A DNA stretch of 64,000 bases from Notospermus geniculatus (Eukaryota > Nemertea > Pilidiophora > Heteronemertea > Lineidae). The translations under genes were made by a program, and so were the position numbers. The DNA is taken from NCBI GenBank assembly GCA_002633025.1, contig NMRB01000633.1, positions 1 through 64,000 on the forward strand. The letters are read 5' to 3'. Of this stretch, positions 58,601 through 64,000 are shown piece after piece. Numbering within the stretch: position 1 is the stretch's first letter; the number at the start of each line of letters is the position of its first letter. Under the pieces are notes generated by a model. That model saw nothing but the letters and a program-made list of their open reading frames with translations. It did no database searches and had not been told where the DNA came from.

Positions 58601-61600
58601 GTCCGTGTATAAGAGATCTGCAACTGTTAAAGACGCGTAAACAGCTGAGTGTTTGAGTAAAACGCACCGAGCACTTTTACTTGAAGTGCTCAAGTGGCCA
58701 GAAACGCGCCGGACCTGCTTCAAAAATTTGAAATTTTTCAGATTTAAATTTTGTGGATATGCTCGCGTTTGTTTTGGAAATTGAAGAGCGGTTGCGGCCG
58801 CCCGTCGGATGTTGTTATGCATTTTTTGAATTATTTTGTGATTCCTTTATTGATGATCCGTTTAGAAAGGAAAAGTGCAAACGGAATTCCGGGGGAAGTT
58901 TCAATTCCAGCTGCTGGTACATACTTCACTCTGAAATTTGAAAATGGAAATTTTCTTCGATTGTTTGATGAAGTTGTCACAAATGTTGTATGTATTCAAA
59001 GATAATGACTGATGTGGTCTTTGAATACTACAATGACATGGGAGCAAGCACTGTTTTTTTTTATATGTGAGCACCAAAACGAGGCTTAAACATCGTTAAC
59101 ATCATTCAACATCTTTTATTTGGCGAAAGGTCGGGTTTAGCTAGATTTTATACCAAAACTTGAAAGTGACGCTCTTCCGTGACACCCATCAGACGTACAC
59201 ATATTTATTTTCAATAGTGATTTGCCGTAAAAGAAAAAAAAATCTATCCTCATGCTTAAGCTGAGCTATCTAAGGTAAAAGTTGTGCTGTCATCCCCCAC
59301 CCAACCACGAGAGTCCCCTCCTGTTGATGTGATGAGCCTTGAGATGGATCGGCGTCTATTTCTCAAGGCCAATGGTGAAAGAAGTATCCTTGGGCGGTCA
59401 ACTCCCCTGACTCACAGTGACATACCTGTGTTATTCACCCCGAGTTGTTTGGCAACAAATGGACAAAGTTGCTGGAGGCATTCTCCTCGCCCTTCACCCT
59501 GGTTGGAGGAGGCTTGACCCAGAGACCAGGGACCTGGGATCGGGTCAAGGATAGTCACCCCTGGAAACCAGGTCGGATCGATTAAAACTCAGGTCAAGTT
59601 GGGGTATCGACGCTTTTTTTCTCCGCAAAGCAATAAAAACCCCAACCCTCGGGCCTACGTTTACGAATTTTGTTATCACGAAATATGGTGCTGGAGAAGT
59701 CGCGTCGCCTAAAACATCCCGCTGAATGGCAAAAGCGCAGTCCCGTGAAAATTATCCAAATTGCCGTTTATATTTCTTTTTGTTACCAAATACCCTGTTT
59801 GAGATAAACATGAAATTGTCTCAGATGTTTTTGGTCGACCTGGGTTTCCCAAAGGGCTAACAGGGGTGGAGAAGCTTACTGTCTGAGTCCCTGTCATTTT
59901 AGCGTCCCCATTGAGTCCATTCCCATAACAACAATGCCTTTTTCTAAGGTTATGAAATTCAATGTAGGGTTTTAAATTTTCCAAATTTTCGCTGATGTAC
60001 TCCACCCTCTACCTAATTAGGGATAATTGGGGGTGGGGTGTTGGCCTAGAATGTAAAATGAAACACAAAAAGGGTATTTTATTTCAATCAAGAACGTTTT
60101 CTTTGTCAGTGGTTTCTGTAATATCCCAGCGTTCAAATTTCTCTCATTTAACTGCGTTCCGTCAACCCGAACTTGAAGGCGCTTTGTCGACACTGCTAAA
60201 CCCACAATGATAGCGCAAAAGGGTCGCTTTTTTCCAATTAAAAGACTAATTAGAAAGTTCATAAATGAAGAAAAGGCGGTTAAATTGATGATGGTTTTCT
60301 CCAGGTAATACCCTTGTGCTTTGATTATTTTCATTATTTTAATAATCAGGTGTACCACTTATAATTAGGCCATAGGCTCTTGACAAGCATTAATTAGTCA
60401 AATATAATTAGGTTCATCAAGAGAATGACCTTTGTTCCTAGTGCGGAATGAAAAGACGTTTCATAACGTGCCCAGGTTCCATCAAACTACATCGTATAAT
60501 ATGGACTAATGGCCTGCATTAATGATGCTCGCCGAAAACAGGAAACGTTGTCTATGTTCCGTATCGCACTAAACTTACAGTGTAGGCCTATATTTTTGAC
60601 TATACTGGGAATGACCGACTAAAACACGATTTTCTTGCTATCTGTACTAGGTAAATCCTGCTGACATGGGACTTGCCCCACCCCGTCACTTACATATCGA
60701 TTGTTATAACGAAAGTGGGCTGACAATTTTTGTAACGCATTGCTTTTCAAGTTGCATTTCAACCCGTTTCAAGAAAATTGTTATTTAATGAACTGAATTT
60801 ATTTTTCGATCCTTGAATGATTTAAAAACCTATTTCTTGCCGCTGAAAGCATGCATTTGCCACCTGTTTTGTTCGGGATATATCGGGCATGTTTGTCTCC
60901 GATTAGCAAAAAGTGTTATTAAACGTCACCTTTGTTTTTTCAATCTGATAAACAATGCGCCGTCTCCAAGTGTATGGATTTTACCAATTCACACCAGATT
61001 ATGGCACTTGAGGTTAATTCCTTGGTCCACATCGTGTTGTGAGAGAAACAATATAAAAGAATGAAGTGGCATCCAGTGAAAACATAGGCCTAGGTTATTA
61101 GACCAAGGAAGAGTTGTGCAACCAGGCCCCACCCTAATGTACGAAGAGCCAACAGCAGAGGGTCTATGGCATGTTTCCCTCTCGAAATTTTCGTTAATAC
61201 AGACCCTTAAACAGGGTCAAACCTGACAGGTTCAACATAACAACTAAATTCATGGCTTAGCCCCTTGCACTACGTCAGGTCAATCAGAGTTGAGAACTCC
61301 TTCCAACAATACATGACATCCTCTCAAGAAACAGAAAAACATAAATAATTCATGAATATCATTATTCTTCGTGTCCTTCCGGAAACTTGTCGTCTGCTTC
61401 CTCTCGGGAAGAAACATGTTTATATTTAAAATCGTATTGTTTGACGGACCTTATTGTCAAAGGATCAGTGATCTCGAAGAGAATCACTGAGAAATGATCT
61501 TCTTGCTCTGGTGGCTTTTCATTGAGAGATTCTCAAGCTAATTGTAAAGTGATGAGAGGTTCCCGTGTACAGGTGTTGAAGCAGGGAACAGGTTGCAGGC

Positions 61601-64000
61601 ACTTGTCACCAAGGAGTGCTTGCAAGGGGGCAATGATGCAGTGATTCTGGTTTCCTACTCCAACACTTCTGCTGCTACCCGGGTATAAAAATATCCTCGA
61701 AGATTTTTGTGAGTCATCATGCTGTTTGGTTGATGCTGGAAATTAAGATCTTACATGTATTTCAATCCATGTTACAGCCACTTTCAGGGCTATTGATAAT
61801 AACAGATGGTCAGGTTGCAAAAAAGGAAGAGCGTGTTACATTTGAAAAGATGTGATTGGTAGAATCATTATTCGCAAAATTACCTTGTGTACCCTCCGAC
61901 TCACCACAGCGGGGGTTCCATGGATACTGGTCCATTTTTCGAGCAAAGAACCTGCCCTTGCTTGAACAAGTGGACAACAAGTGTATCCCGTTGACAATGG
62001 CAAGGTCACTGCCTCGGAGCCCTGCCTGCCCCGGAAAGATACTGAGAGCAGGGACAGTTTTAAATCCAGCAGAGTTATTTTCGACTCATTTAATCTTCAA
62101 CGGTTTCAAATCCGGTGATAACAATGGGATTGGGACCCTATTATGGGGAAAGTCGGCAGGTTATAGGAACAGGTTACAGTTAGGGTAACCCCTTAAGGAT
62201 GCTGTGACAATGTGCCTGACAACCGTTAAAGACAAATAGCTCATCCTTAAAATATCCACCACGGGCATGTCGCGGATAGTCGTTTCTGCAATGCAAACAA
62301 TTTTGGTGAAATTTTATTTGCCTTGATGCCAAAGGGGTGATATATTTTTTCTGTGACGCGATGTTGCCCGTTGTCAGGAGAAGCAACGCCATCATGTAGT
62401 TCGGAACACTGAGTAGATGAAGTGAGTGCCGGTGTGAAAGGAATCCAAGTCCCCCTGGAATCAAAGTCCGGTCTTATTGTTGCGAGGGATTAGAATATGG
62501 CTAGAGAGACTATGACCATCACATCCGAATATAACCTTACAGTAGCGGGCCATTGTTTGGCGGATCTGCATTGCTAGGACGCTGTGATTCCTGTGCACCT
62601 GACGATTTTTTAATGTTGAAAAGTAGTTCAGAAGTCATCGAACGTCATTAAATTCACACGCAAGAGCAAAAACATGTTATCATCCCAACAATAACGTGTA
62701 ATCAAAACTCTCAACAAAAATCTCGGCGAAATTGGATATCAAACCGCAGTATAACAGCCGTGAGAACTTTTAATCACTTTATTATGTGCAATTAGGTCAG
62801 TGTTAGGCAACTTTTTGTTAACTGTGCAGTATCTCACACCAACAAGCGGAGGATTTTTTTCAGCGTGGGGGGACGCTGTCCTGCTGAGGTAGAGTGATAA
62901 TTCGCCTCGCCCCAGTCGGCTGCATTTATTAAAAGGGAATAACAAGAATTTAGGTTCAAGAAACATGTTAATTTTTTGTGTTGTTTTAGGTTTTACTGGT
63001 TCGATTAACCCTCTTCCGAAAGATCACGGCTCCTGACATTTGCAACTGATTATAGCAAGCGCAGTGTTGACGTAATCCCTCAACCGATTTCTAACGACAG
63101 AATAAACGACTTGACAATTGTTGCAGATTACTTTACGGATTATTGCAAAATTCAATCCAACCCAATGCAATAAACTGTCAAACTAAACATCAGTTTCCGC
63201 ATGGAATTTTGGTCGACCATCACCGGGTTTATGATGGGGGACTTGCACGGCATGCTGATTCAGAGATAACAGTGGTTGCTGTAACTGCATCCTCCAATCT
63301 AAGGATCAACATCGCCAACCAGCATCTTTGGGAATCACCCCCAAATTATTCAACTCGGTTCCATGATTTAGATCTTATCATTTCGGGTCGCGTCCTTTCT
63401 GGTCCTATTATCAAGCGTCCCTGAAAATTCCAACAACTTTACCCCCTGACTATGATTTGAAATTAAATATAGCATCTCTTTGACTGAAGCTTTGGACAAC
63501 AAAGATGCTGGGATGACAATGGCGATGGATGAAAAGCTTCGCTTCAGCCGAGTTGGTATGAATTATGGATCTTGGTGACACTGCTGACAATACTCTGCCA
63601 TTGGTGAAATAAAGGTGAAATGTCTGCATTGCAATTTCAAATAAAGTTGGCAACGCTTCTCTGTGTAATGCTTGGGATTTTCACTCATTTTTGAACTGTC
63701 TTGCATGGGATACGTCAGTTGAAACGATCTCTGCGAATTAGGCACATTTTTCCTTACCAATCATATACCGCATTCAATGATATCTCATATACCATTGCAC
63801 AGGAATTATATTCTCAAGTTAAGGTGGAATAGATCTGGAAATCACGCACGGCAGGTTGCACGGTCGTGAAAATATTCCACCCGGAATTCTGAATTCCTTT
63901 TCATTCCATGAGACACTTGCTATTCACCAAGACACAGGTGGATGCGCCCAAAGGCGCGTCCATGTATCTTGGAGGTGGAATTCGTTATAAAACGACATAT
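55661..64000. other. 8.3 kb without a supported gene
   Basis: I see open frames of up to about 110 codons but none with splice sites, composition or family resemblance that would make an exon. AGGCCTA words, dense elsewhere, are sparse here. One inverted-repeat element is present (57,681-57,862). The stretch may be regulatory DNA or long introns of a gene beyond the window. Confidence 0.5.
57681..57862. repeat. Inverted-repeat element built from TACCATGGTA palindromes
   Basis: Ends GGCCCCCTTATGAAAA and TTTTCATAAGGGGG are inverted. Inside, TTTACCATGGTG/TACCATGGTAAA words recur about five times, and GGACGGTAAATGACAGTTTA is mirrored by TAAACTGTCATTTACCGTCC. Confidence 0.88.

Noticed and set aside
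61856-62188. 110-codon open frame
   Set aside because: Composition resembles flanking non-coding DNA and there is no domain or start context to support it.

Overview
The window is nuclear DNA of an animal. Its genes are split by GT-AG introns, consensus poly(A) signals follow several of them, and it is full of short inverted-repeat transposons. The very high density of the palindromic words TAGGCCTA/AGGCCT and TACATGTA, together with the protein sequences, suggests a marine invertebrate deuterostome, most likely an echinoderm or another ambulacrarian. This is inference; no species marker is visible. Two long N runs and several single Ns mark assembly joins. At two or three of the single Ns the flanking sequence is repeated, which looks like unmerged haplotypes.

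Layout, left to right: (1) 1-512, minus strand, the edge of a membrane-protein gene (TRP-channel-like, tentative). (2) 5,082-18,114, minus, a complete 16-exon C-terminal-motor kinesin of the KIFC3 type, 873 residues, with every splice phase reconciled. (3) 21,001-22,666 and 26,622-28,607, plus, two tandem DIPK1/FAM69-type secretory-pathway kinase-like genes of 434 and 423 residues. (4) 32,828-33,430, minus, a single-coding-exon 200-residue multi-pass membrane protein that I do not recognise. (5) 37,495-45,716, minus, a complete five-exon TFAP4 (AP-4) bHLH-leucine-zipper factor with an unusual tandem repeat in its C-terminus. (6) 48,552-53,577, plus, a ten-exon SLC7 amino-acid transporter of the LAT/xCT light-chain type. 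It carries a duplicated exon whose copies match in length and phase. (7) 55,700-64,000, no gene that I can support.

TFAP4 and the SLC7 gene are divergent and share about 2.8 kb of upstream DNA with CCAAT, E2F-like, AP-4-type and CACGTG E-box words. The genes do not form one pathway; this is an ordinary mixed animal gene neighbourhood. The observations most worth following are the mutually exclusive exon pair in transmembrane segment 8 of the SLC7 gene, the loss of its heavy-chain-binding cysteine, the SUMO-motif repeats in TFAP4, and two inverted-repeat transposons caught as presence/absence differences between duplicated assembly copies. I found no sign of a prokaryotic-style defence system, CRISPR array, rRNA or convincing tRNA gene.
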